From CAZLMW01 sp964560875 (GTDB lineage: Bacteria; Myxococcota_A; UBA9042): 64,000 nt of DNA. A program made the translations under genes and the position numbers. The DNA is taken from NCBI GenBank assembly GCA_964560875.1, contig CAZLMW010000002.1:56748-120747 (forward strand). Reading direction: 5' to 3'. The notes below the pieces were generated by a model, which saw only the letters and a list, made by a program, of their open reading frames with translations, searched no databases and was not told where the DNA came from. Shown one piece after another: positions 27,270 through 35,162 of the stretch; position 1 is the stretch's first letter; the number at the start of each line of letters is the position of its first letter.

Positions 27270-29933
27270 GTGCACGTTCGCCCGACCCACTCCAGCGCCG
27301 TGTCCCGCCCCGTCAGCGGCCCCGCTGTCGCCGTCTTTGTCGCGGTCGTCCTGGCCGTCGCGGGAACCGTCGCCATCGCACCGACGCCCGCATTCGCCGC
27401 CAAGGCGAAAAAGCCGGTCATCGTCCCGCCAAAACTGACCAAGTTCGTCGCGCCCGAGTACCCCAAGGAGCTGCTCTCGCGCGGGTTGCGCGGCAGCGTG
27501 ATGCTGCAAATCGTCCTCGACGCCACGGGCAAGGTCATCAAGGTCGACGTCGTCAAGAGCGCCGGCGCCCACTTCGACGAAGCCGCCAAGACCGCCGCGT
27601 TCAAGCTCCAGTTCGCGCCCGCCACGGCCGACGGAGAGCCGATCCCGGTCGCCATCCGCTACCGCTTCCGATTCCGCCCCGAGATGCGCGTCGATCGCCG
27701 CACCCGATCCCGCTCGCTGGGCCGCTATCAACGACGGCAGGCTGTCTGGGCGTTCGAGGGCTTCTCGAGCCTCACCGGGCTGCTCAAGGAACGTGGCACG
27801 GGGCGCCCGCTGGTCGGCATGACCGTGATGATCCCCAGGCTCAACAAGACCGCGCTCACCGACAGCGAAGGCCGCTACCGCTTCGGCGTGCTCCCGGCCG
27901 GCAAACATCGCGTCTACGTCCCTGGCGCGGATCACAAACCCTTGCGGCGCACCGTCGTCGTCAAGAAGGCCAAGACAACCGCGATCGACCTGCGCCCCGA
28001 ACGCAAGAGTTACACGCTCTACCGGGCCACCGCCGAAGCCCCGCCCCAGCCCGGTCAGATCGCACGCCGTTCCCTTTCCACCGAAGAGATCCAGCGCGTC
28101 CCCGGCGTCTATGGCGATGCGTTCAAGGTCGTCCAAAACCTGCCCGGTGTCGCCCGCTCCGGCGCCGGCTTGCTGGTGGTTCGTGGCTCGGCACCGCAGG
28201 ACACCCAGATGTTCATCGAGGGCCAGCGCGTCCGCGTTTTTTATCACTTCGGCGGCCTCTACTCGATCCTCAACACCGACATCCTCGAAGGCGTCGATTT
28301 CACCGCCGGCGGCTATCCGGTGCGCTACGGTCGCGGCATGGGCGGCGTGCTCACCGCTCGTCTCGCGCTGCCCAAAGACGACAAGATCAGCGGCTATCTC
28401 GAGTCCAACGCCTTTCACACCGGCGTCCTCGTGCGGGGCGCGATCACCGAGGACACGCACTTCGCCATCGCCGGCCGTCGCAGCTACATCGACGCGATCC
28501 TCAGCGCGGTGGTGCCCGACGGTGTCTTGCCGTTTTCCCAGGCGCCTCGCTACTACGATTGGCAGCTCAAGCTCGACCATCGCATCAGCAGCAACACCAA
28601 CTTCTCTTTCCTCGCCTACGGCACCCAGGACGGCGTGCGGATGCTCATCGACCAGCCCCCGGCAGCGTTCCCCGACGTCAAGGGCCAGATCGCCAACGAC
28701 TCGGGGTTCACCGGGCTTGTCGGCGTCCTGCGTCACCAAAACGACGGCTGGAAGTCGCGCACCACGGCCGGAATCCTGTTTGGCGGCGTCGACGTGAAGG
28801 TCGGCAACCTCTTCCGCATCAGCGGCGGCGGCCAAGAGCTCACCTTCCGGCAGGACTTCACGTTCGGCGAGGGCCCGATCCAACTACGAACAGGCCTGGA
28901 CGTCTTCGCGGCCATCTTCGACATCGATGCGCGCGGTCCTGTCGTGGCGTTCACAGGCGAACGTGGCCAGATCGCCAACCCGCCCGGCAAGGGGCGCGCC
29001 GGGTTTGAGGTCAGCGAGGTCATCGCGCAGCCTGCGGCGTACATGGACGCGGTCTTCAAGCTGTCCAAGAGCCTTGAGATCGTGCCGGGTGTGCGCGTCG
29101 ACTTCTTCCGAGGTTTGGGCACCGGGCAGACGGTCACGCCGCGCATCAACTCGCGCTACAAGTGGGACGAACAGCTGACCCTCAAGGGCGCGACAGGCAT
29201 GACCAGCCAGCCAGCCGAACCGCCCCAGTACATGGACACATTTGGCAATCCGAGCCTGCTCCCGGCGGAATGCTGGGAGACGTCCGCGGGCTTTGAGTAC
29301 AACTTCACCGACTACCTCGATATCGATCTGCTCGCCTTTCACAAGTACCAGTGGAACCTCGCCGTCCCGCCCGAAGGCCTCATCCCGCAGCCGGGCAAGA
29401 TCTTCGTCAACGAGGGCACCGGGCGGGTCTACGGCGCCGAGGTCCTGCTGCGGCACAAGACCCACGGACGCTTCTTCGGCTGGGTGAGCTACACGCTCCA
29501 GCGCGCGACCCGTATCGATCATCCGGGCGAGGAGCCGCGGCTATTCGGCTGGGACCAGACGCACATCGTGACGGCCGTGGCGTCCTACAAGCTGCCCGCC
29601 AACTGGGAGGTCGGTGCCCGCTTCCGGCTGACCAGCGGCAACCCCCAAACCGCGCTGACAACCGCGGTCTACAACGAGCAAAACGACACGTACACGCGCG
29701 TTCGCTCGACCTGCACCAACTGCACGCGCCTGCCCATGTTCCACCAGCTCGACATCCGGATCGACAAGAAGTGGGTCTACGACACGTGGATGTTCAACTT
29801 CTACCTGGACGTGCAGAACGTCTACAACCGCCAGAACCCCACGTGGATCCAGTACAATTTCGACGCGAGCAAGCAGGTGTACGGAACCGGTCTGCCGATC
29901 GTTCCCTCGCTGGGCCTCCGCGCCGAGTTCTGA
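27270..29933 (+). CDS. TonB-dependent receptor with N-terminal TonB C-terminal domain
   Basis: About 887 aa from the GTG at 27270 (a TTG at 27216, overlapping the dut stop, is in frame). Signal peptide GPAVAVFVAVVLAVAG...APTPAFAAK. Residues about 55-138 are a TonB C-terminal domain (FVAPEYPKELLSRGLRGSVML, KVDVVKSAGAHFDEAA). About 165-245 is a carboxypeptidase-regulatory-like beta sandwich (TDSEGRYRFGVLPAGKHRVYV). Then the plug (RVPGVYGDAFKVVQNLPGV, LVVRGSAPQDTQMFIEG) and a roughly 22-strand barrel, ending LGLRAEF. Fusion of TonB's own receptor-binding domain to a receptor is odd for enterobacteria but recurs in Myxococcota-type genomes. Ligand unknown. Confidence 0.87.
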   Translation: MHVRPTHSSAVSRPVSGPAVAVFVAVVLAVAGTVAIAPTPAFAAKAKKPVIVPPKLTKFVAPEYPKELLSRGLRGSVMLQIVLDATGKVIKVDVVKSAGAHFDEAAKTAAFKLQFAPATADGEPIPVAIRYRFRFRPEMRVDRRTRSRSLGRYQRRQAVWAFEGFSSLTGLLKERGTGRPLVGMTVMIPRLNKTALTDSEGRYRFGVLPAGKHRVYVPGADHKPLRRTVVVKKAKTTAIDLRPERKSYTLYRATAEAPPQPGQIARRSLSTEEIQRVPGVYGDAFKVVQNLPGVARSGAGLLVVRGSAPQDTQMFIEGQRVRVFYHFGGLYSILNTDILEGVDFTAGGYPVRYGRGMGGVLTARLALPKDDKISGYLESNAFHTGVLVRGAITEDTHFAIAGRRSYIDAILSAVVPDGVLPFSQAPRYYDWQLKLDHRISSNTNFSFLAYGTQDGVRMLIDQPPAAFPDVKGQIANDSGFTGLVGVLRHQNDGWKSRTTAGILFGGVDVKVGNLFRISGGGQELTFRQDFTFGEGPIQLRTGLDVFAAIFDIDARGPVVAFTGERGQIANPPGKGRAGFEVSEVIAQPAAYMDAVFKLSKSLEIVPGVRVDFFRGLGTGQTVTPRINSRYKWDEQLTLKGATGMTSQPAEPPQYMDTFGNPSLLPAECWETSAGFEYNFTDYLDIDLLAFHKYQWNLAVPPEGLIPQPGKIFVNEGTGRVYGAEVLLRHKTHGRFFGWVSYTLQRATRIDHPGEEPRLFGWDQTHIVTAVASYKLPANWEVGARFRLTSGNPQTALTTAVYNEQNDTYTRVRSTCTNCTRLPMFHQLDIRIDKKWVYDTWMFNFYLDVQNVYNRQNPTWIQYNFDASKQVYGTGLPIVPSLGLRAEF

Positions 29934-30029
29934 TCCCGAAGCCGGCTCAGCCGCCGCCAGAACCGCCTTCACAGCACGTCGATTTGCGGTAGCCTCCGCG
30001 CCCTTTCGCGACCCGCACCCGGACACCTC

Positions 30030-30986
30030 ATGTTCGCCGCCCTCTTCACCTGGGACATCGATCCGATCCTCGTCGACTTCGGTGCCCTGCAGATTCGCTA
30101 CTACGGCCTGTGGTTCGCCGCGACCATCTATGCCGGCCTGTATATCTGGCGCCGCGAAGCGATGCAGCGCGGTTATTCGCCGATCTTCGCCGAAGACTTC
30201 CTGCTGTACGGCGTGCTCGGCATCGTGCTCGGCTCGCGCCTGGGCCATTGCCTGTTCTACGAACCGGAGCGCTATCTCGCCAACCCGATCGAGATTCTCT
30301 ACTTCTGGAAGGGCGGCCTCGCCAGCCACGGCGCCACGATCGGCCTCTTCTTCGTCGTTTGGCTCTTCGGTCGTCGCAACAAACTCAAGTTCTTACGCAT
30401 CGCGGATATGTTCGTGCCCGCCGTCGCCTTCGCGGCCGGCGGGGTTCGGATCGGCAACTTCTTCAACTCCGAGATCGTTGGCCGCGCCTGGGACGGTCCG
30501 TGGGCTGTCATCTTCGCTCGCTACGACCGTTTTGCAGGCATTGAACCCGCCATCCCGCGGCATCCGACAGCGCTGTACGAAGTGCTCATGGGGCTGTTCA
30601 CGTTCGCCCTGCTGATGTTTCTCAAGAGCCGCAAAATCCGCCGCGCAGGCAGCGGCTTCTACACCGGCGTTTTCCTAATCTCGTACTTCTCGTGTCGCTT
30701 CATCGTCGAATTCTTCAAGGAGTACCAGGTCGACAAATTCGTCGCCAATGCCAAACAAATCGCGACCGCAGGTGAAGGCCTGCAGCTGACCATGGGCCAA
30801 TACCTGTCGATTCTCCCGGTTGTCGTGGGCGTGTTCTTTCTCGTCCGCGCGCTCAAGCAGCCGATCGACGCGATCCCCGAGGCCGTGCCGTGGTCGCCCG
30901 AGCTCGAAGCCGAGCGCCAGGCCGAAGCTGCCGCTGCCGTCGCGAGCAAGAGCAAGAAGTCGGGCAAACGAAAGAAGAAGAAGTAG
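30030..30986 (+). CDS. lgt: Prolipoprotein diacylglyceryl transferase
   Basis: 318 aa integral membrane enzyme that transfers diacylglycerol from phosphatidylglycerol to the lipobox cysteine, the first step of lipoprotein maturation. Motifs: GLWFAATIYAGL, ILYFWKGGLASHGATIGLF (with the essential His), the Lgt signature GGVRIGNFFNSEIVGR, and RHPTALYEVLMG. Seven hydrophobic segments fit the family. The C-terminus carries an extra highly basic tail (SKKSGKRKKKK). It serves the several predicted lipoproteins in this window. Confidence 0.95.
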   Translation: MFAALFTWDIDPILVDFGALQIRYYGLWFAATIYAGLYIWRREAMQRGYSPIFAEDFLLYGVLGIVLGSRLGHCLFYEPERYLANPIEILYFWKGGLASHGATIGLFFVVWLFGRRNKLKFLRIADMFVPAVAFAAGGVRIGNFFNSEIVGRAWDGPWAVIFARYDRFAGIEPAIPRHPTALYEVLMGLFTFALLMFLKSRKIRRAGSGFYTGVFLISYFSCRFIVEFFKEYQVDKFVANAKQIATAGEGLQLTMGQYLSILPVVVGVFFLVRALKQPIDAIPEAVPWSPELEAERQAEAAAAVASKSKKSGKRKKKK

Positions 30987-31058
30987 CAACTGGCAAGTAG
31001 TAAACCTTGCTTTACTAATTCCCAGCGCGACAGACCCTTTCAGCGGCAAAGACGACCC

Positions 31059-32417
31059 TCAGCCGCCGTTGAAGAAGACGCGCGCCAGCCGAATCGCCGC
31101 GGCCACGTCCTCGGCGCCCATCGTCTCGTGTGTGCTGTGCATGCCCCACATCGGCGTGCCGATATCGACCGTACGCGCGCCGAGCCGGGCGGCCGTGATC
31201 GGGCCAATCGTGGTGCCGCAACCCATGTCCTGGCGTGTCACGAAGGCCTGCACCTGCACATTCGCTGCCTCACACCAGGCGCGGACCATGGCGGCCGTCT
31301 CGCCCGTGGTGGCGTAGCGGTCGTTGGTGTTGACTTTGATGACGACGCCTTCGTTGATGAGCGGCGCATGGTGCTTGTCGTGTTTGTCTTCCCAGTTGGG
31401 GTGCAGCGCGTGGGCCATGTCGCCGCTGATGACGATCGAGCGCAGCAGGGCGGGCTCATGATCGCAGTCTTTGGGGGTCTCGGGGTGGTTGCGCACAACG
31501 CGCATCAAGACATCCCGCAGGAAGTTGCTGGCGGCGCCTGACGCTGTTTGGGAGCCGGTCTCCTCGGCGTCGAAGAACGCCCCGACCATCGTGCGCGGGT
31601 GTGGGCTGTCTTCGCTCGCCTCGATCAGCCCGGTCAGCCCGGCAAAGACCATCGCCAAATCGTCATGGCGCGCGCCGGTTACCAGCGATCGATCCACGCC
31701 AACTCGCATCGGCTTGTGAAGCGGGACGAGGTGCAGGTCGAAGCCATCGATCTCCGCCAACGGCACGCCAACGGCGATAGACAGGGCCCTGGTTGCTTCT
31801 TCCTCCGTCCCGCGGGTCGCGAAGACGGCGTTGAGGTGCTTTTGCGGATTGACCGCTCCCTTGTCGTTCTTTTCGCGATCGAGGTGGATGGCGAGGTCGG
31901 GAATGAGCGCGAGCGGTTGGTCGAGATAAACGAGCGTCCGCGTCACGATGGGCTGGCCGGTGATCGGTGAGAAAACTGGCGCGCCGTCTGCACCGCGCGC
32001 GACCTGGAAGAGCGCGCCGGCCATCGCGAGCGGTCGATCGAGCCACGAGCGGCGGATGATGCCGCCATGAACCTGGGTGTTGAGCAACACCGTGCCCGCC
32101 TTGGCCTCCAGCGGGTTGAGGCGCAGGCGCAAGTCGGGGCTATCGGTGTGCGCCCCCCAGATTGCGTAGCCGGTTTCGACAGGCGACCGGGACCCGCCAA
32201 CGATCGCGATGAGCGTCTTGCCGTCGGGGTGGATGACGTAGCGCTTTTCGCCCGCACCGATGGTGAGCTTGTCGTCGCCGCGAAGCGCGCGGAAACCGGC
32301 CGAATTGAGCCGGTTGGCGCACTGCACAACGGCGTGGAACGGGGTCGGGGAGTCGCCGAGGAAGGCGATGTACTTGTCGGCTGGGTCGAGCGGGCCGGCC
32401 GCGGGAAGGTCGAGCAT
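31059..32417 (-). CDS. M18-family aminopeptidase
   Basis: 452 aa, co-catalytic zinc aminopeptidase (aspartyl aminopeptidase/ApeB group). WGAHTDSPDLRLRLNP carries the first His and catalytic Asp. DAEETGSQTASGA has the catalytic Glu and a Glu ligand. VISGDMAHALHPNW and the C-terminal DMGCGTTIGPI...PMWGMHSTHETMG carry the remaining ligands. No signal peptide. The ATG at 32417 follows the stop of the cysteine-rich gene by 14 bp; a TTG at 32453 would overlap that gene. Confidence 0.9.
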   Translation of the reverse strand: MLDLPAAGPLDPADKYIAFLGDSPTPFHAVVQCANRLNSAGFRALRGDDKLTIGAGEKRYVIHPDGKTLIAIVGGSRSPVETGYAIWGAHTDSPDLRLRLNPLEAKAGTVLLNTQVHGGIIRRSWLDRPLAMAGALFQVARGADGAPVFSPITGQPIVTRTLVYLDQPLALIPDLAIHLDREKNDKGAVNPQKHLNAVFATRGTEEEATRALSIAVGVPLAEIDGFDLHLVPLHKPMRVGVDRSLVTGARHDDLAMVFAGLTGLIEASEDSPHPRTMVGAFFDAEETGSQTASGAASNFLRDVLMRVVRNHPETPKDCDHEPALLRSIVISGDMAHALHPNWEDKHDKHHAPLINEGVVIKVNTNDRYATTGETAAMVRAWCEAANVQVQAFVTRQDMGCGTTIGPITAARLGARTVDIGTPMWGMHSTHETMGAEDVAAAIRLARVFFNGG

Positions 32418-32431
32418 GGCCCGATGGTTGG

Positions 32432-34747
32432 CTACGGTTTGGTGCTTTGGCAACTCGACACGGCCGAGTTCTTGCCGATGGCGCCTTGCAGCGCGCAGTT
32501 CGTGTTGCCCACGAGCGCTTTGCCGTGGGTGACCGTCACCTCGGTCGCCTTCACGATCACCGACTTGTTGTTGAGAATCTTGCCGGCCACCTCGACCTTA
32601 TCGATACCGATTATGCCCACGACGTCGTTCTTCTCGATCATCGCGTCCGCGCCGATCTTGATCGACTGACCGTTGACCGACACGAGCTTGGAGCCCGCGA
32701 TTCGCCCGTCCACCAGCAGCGTGGACGTCACAGACGATGACTTCAGATCGACCCCGCCGCTGCCCAGGATCACCGCATTGGTGACCATGCTGAGCTTCTT
32801 GCCGAGGCCGGTCAGCTGGCCCTTGCGGTCGATGCTGCCAGCGAGTTGCAGCGTTGCTTCGGCTGTTATCTTGATGCTCCCGAGCGCCGCGATCTTGCTC
32901 TGAGCGACAAGCTTGAGGTCCTGGCCCGCCTTGAACGTCAGGGAACCGGCGTCTGTGATCGACCCGCCGAAGACGAGATCCGAACCGGACTCGAACGCGA
33001 TGAGCTTGCCGCCGTTGAACTGGGTGTCCTGACCGGCCTTGAGCGCCCCCTTGGAACGGATGGTGACAGCGGCACCGGCGTTGACGCGCGCCGCCACCGC
33101 GACGTCCTTGAGGCCGGCGACCAGGATCGGTCCCGCGGCCGTCATCAGCGTTGCGCCGGTCGCCGACTTGGAGCCGAAAGCGACGGTATTGGCCTCCACG
33201 CAGAGCTCTCCCGACGAGGTCAGCGGGCCGGCAAGCGCCGCCGAATTCGCCTCGATCGCGATGCTCGTGGGGTTGGTGATCGCCTGACCGCCGATCGCGG
33301 CGTCGGCCGAAAGTGTGAGCGTGTCCGCGCGGATGATCACCATGCCTTTGCTCTGCAAGCCGCCGTCGAATGTGAGCTTGGACGCGGCGATGAAGGCGCT
33401 GTCGATGCCCGTGAGCTTCGCGGCCTTCTTGATGACCACGGCGCAGGGCGTCTCGATGTGCAGCAGGCTGCCGCCGAAGTCGACCGTGCCGTCGATGGTC
33501 AGCGGCGTGTTCGCTTTGACCCGCCAGGCGTCGAAGTCTTTCTTGGAGCTGATGGTGGTCGCGGCTGTCGACGCGCACTTGGTCGGCGCGTTCACCGTCA
33601 GCCCGTCGACCGCGCCATTGCCGCACGTCTTGCATCCCAGCGGCGGACCGGCCCGGCAGGAGCCAGCCAGGCACGCGTCACCCACGCTGCACGCGTCGCC
33701 GTCATCGCACGTGTTGGTGTTGGCGGCGTTGACACATCCCGTCTTTGGCGCGCAGCTGTCGTTGGTGCACGCGTTGCCGTCATCGCAGCTGACCTTCGCC
33801 CCCACACACGCGCCGAAGCTGCAGGTGTCCTTGGCCGTGCAGGCGTTGTTGTCATCGCAACCCGGGCCGCTGGCGGCGACCTTCTGGCAGCCGACGAACG
33901 CCTTGCAGCTGTCGATCGTGCACGGATCCTTGTCGTTGCACGTGTTGGGCACGCCGCCGTTGCAGACGCCGAACTTGCACGCCTCTTGCACCGTGCAGGG
34001 GTCGCCGTCGTCGCAGATCTTCGCCGTCCCTGCCTCGCAGCCTGTGTCGCCGCACTGGTCGTTGGTCGTGCACGGGTCGCCGTCGTCACATAGAGAGCCG
34101 GCCGCGAGCTTGTTGACGCACCCGGTCGCCGTCGCGCAGCTGTCCTTGGTGCAGGCGTTGCCGTCGTCGCAATTGATGAGCTTGCCGCCGATGCAGAGGC
34201 CGAGATCGCACGCGTCGTCCGTGCTGCACTTGCTGCCGTCGTCGCACCCAGCGGTGTTTGGTTCGTTGCTGCAGCCGTTCGCCTTGTCGCAGCTGTCGTC
34301 GGTGCACACGTTGTCGTCGTCGCAGTCGCGCGGATTGGACCCGGTGCAGCTGCCGGCCGAACACGCGTCCTTTTCGGTACAGACATCGCCGTCATCGCAC
34401 CCGACGGTGTTGAACGACGTCAGACAGCCCTTCGTCGCGTCGCAGCTATCGGTGGTGCACAGCTTTCCGTCGTCGCACGAGCGCTCGCCACCGGCTTTGC
34501 ACGTCCCGGCCGAACACAGGTCCTTTTCACTGCACGCGTTGCCATCGTCGCAGGGCGCGTCGGCAGCCGTGTTGACGCACTGTCCGGTCGCTTCTTCGCA
34601 GCTGTCTTCGGTGCACACGTTGCCGTCATCGCACGTGTCGGGACACTGCGGCTGGCTGTCTTCAGGGCGGACCGAGCCGCAGCCGACGACCCCGCTGAGG
34701 CCGAGCGCAACCACGATCGCAACGGGACGGACGGCAACGCCTGCCAT
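32432..34747 (-). CDS. Cysteine-rich CDDG-repeat lipoprotein with beta-solenoid C-terminus
   Basis: 771 aa. N-terminus VVALGLSGVVGCGS is a lipoprotein signal with lipidated Cys23. Residues about 34-390 contain 13 disulfide-type repeats of the form CDDGNxCTxDxC...GC (with variants CDDDNVC, CNDKDPC, CDDNNAC), the Myxococcota-type cysteine-rich/EGF-like repeat, often calcium-associated through the DDGN/DDGD turns. Residues about 395-771 are a long run of short hydrophobic strands with Asn/Gly turns (IIRADTLTLSADAAIGG, SIAIEANSAALAGP), consistent with a right-handed beta-solenoid. Likely a surface protein with extended shape. Function is unknown; binding or adhesion is only a guess. Confidence 0.82.
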   Translation of the reverse strand: MAGVAVRPVAIVVALGLSGVVGCGSVRPEDSQPQCPDTCDDGNVCTEDSCEEATGQCVNTAADAPCDDGNACSEKDLCSAGTCKAGGERSCDDGKLCTTDSCDATKGCLTSFNTVGCDDGDVCTEKDACSAGSCTGSNPRDCDDDNVCTDDSCDKANGCSNEPNTAGCDDGSKCSTDDACDLGLCIGGKLINCDDGNACTKDSCATATGCVNKLAAGSLCDDGDPCTTNDQCGDTGCEAGTAKICDDGDPCTVQEACKFGVCNGGVPNTCNDKDPCTIDSCKAFVGCQKVAASGPGCDDNNACTAKDTCSFGACVGAKVSCDDGNACTNDSCAPKTGCVNAANTNTCDDGDACSVGDACLAGSCRAGPPLGCKTCGNGAVDGLTVNAPTKCASTAATTISSKKDFDAWRVKANTPLTIDGTVDFGGSLLHIETPCAVVIKKAAKLTGIDSAFIAASKLTFDGGLQSKGMVIIRADTLTLSADAAIGGQAITNPTSIAIEANSAALAGPLTSSGELCVEANTVAFGSKSATGATLMTAAGPILVAGLKDVAVAARVNAGAAVTIRSKGALKAGQDTQFNGGKLIAFESGSDLVFGGSITDAGSLTFKAGQDLKLVAQSKIAALGSIKITAEATLQLAGSIDRKGQLTGLGKKLSMVTNAVILGSGGVDLKSSSVTSTLLVDGRIAGSKLVSVNGQSIKIGADAMIEKNDVVGIIGIDKVEVAGKILNNKSVIVKATEVTVTHGKALVGNTNCALQGAIGKNSAVSSCQSTKP

Positions 34748-34834
34748 GGCCGGCTCACAAGAAGACGGCGAAAAGCGCCGTGCTCGGTTGTTTCAGGGCG
34801 AATCACCAACACGCGGACGCGCGCGGCTTGACCG

Positions 34835-34878
34835 TTACATTTGCACGACCAAGCGGACACGCAAGTATCGAAATGTAA
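34835..34878. promoter_or_regulatory. Inverted repeat TTACATTT...AAATGTAA
   Basis: TTACATTT (34835-34842) and AAATGTAA (34871-34878) are exact reverse complements 28 nt apart, 88-131 bp upstream of the cysteine-rich lipoprotein start, in an AT-richer patch. It could be a pair of operator half-sites; no regulator can be named. Confidence 0.35.
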
Positions 34879-34947
34879 ACCAGAATATTGGGTATGCGCG
34901 AAAGCCCGTTCTAACGTGTTGTAACCGTTGGAATTCGCGCCTGTTTG

Positions 34948-34962
34948 GCGAATGGCATTCGC
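34948..34962. promoter_or_regulatory. Palindrome GCGAATG-G-CATTCGC
   Basis: Perfect 7-bp arms separated by one base, about 200 bp upstream of the lipoprotein start and close to the tandem array. The size fits a dimeric repressor site. Only the symmetry supports this. Confidence 0.3.
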
Positions 34963-35000
34963 GACTGCTACCCGGCTCGCGAGAGATGCGACGCGTGCTG

Positions 35001-35162
35001 GCGATGCCGATCTACGGCGCGATGCCGATCTATGCCGCGATGCCGATCTATGCCGCGATGCCGATCTCTGGCGCGAGGCCGATCTCTGGCGCGAGGCCGA
35101 TCTCTGGCGCGAGGCCGACCCAGGGCGCGAGGCCGATCTACGGCGCGATGCCGATCTATGGC
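35001..35162. repeat. 18-bp minisatellite, nine units
   Basis: Nine head-to-tail 18-bp units such as GCGATGCCGATCTATGCC, with a few substitutions (GCGAGGCC, CTCTGG, CTACGG). The array starts in the intergenic region and its ninth unit contains the TAG stop codon of the OPT transporter gene (35156-35158). A degenerate tenth unit follows in the coding region. It would read as hexapeptides in any frame but no gene uses it convincingly. Confidence 0.93.

Larger units (their letters stand above)
34748..35155. other. Intergenic region between cysteine-rich lipoprotein and OPT transporter
   Basis: About 410 bp with no gene that I can support. The lipoprotein-proximal part (about 34830-34930) is visibly lower in GC than its surroundings and holds two inverted repeats; the OPT-proximal part is an 18-bp tandem array. 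The lipoprotein promoter is probably in the low-GC part, but I could not identify -35/-10 boxes with confidence. Confidence 0.6.

Noticed and set aside
27234..28883. 549-codon minus-strand frame opposite the TonB-dependent receptor
   Set aside because: Antisense to a motif-complete receptor; no start context or domain.
35001..35162. CRISPR array
   Set aside because: Units are contiguous 18-bp repeats with no spacers and no cas genes nearby; the same holds for the arrays at 24729, 52142 and 20852.
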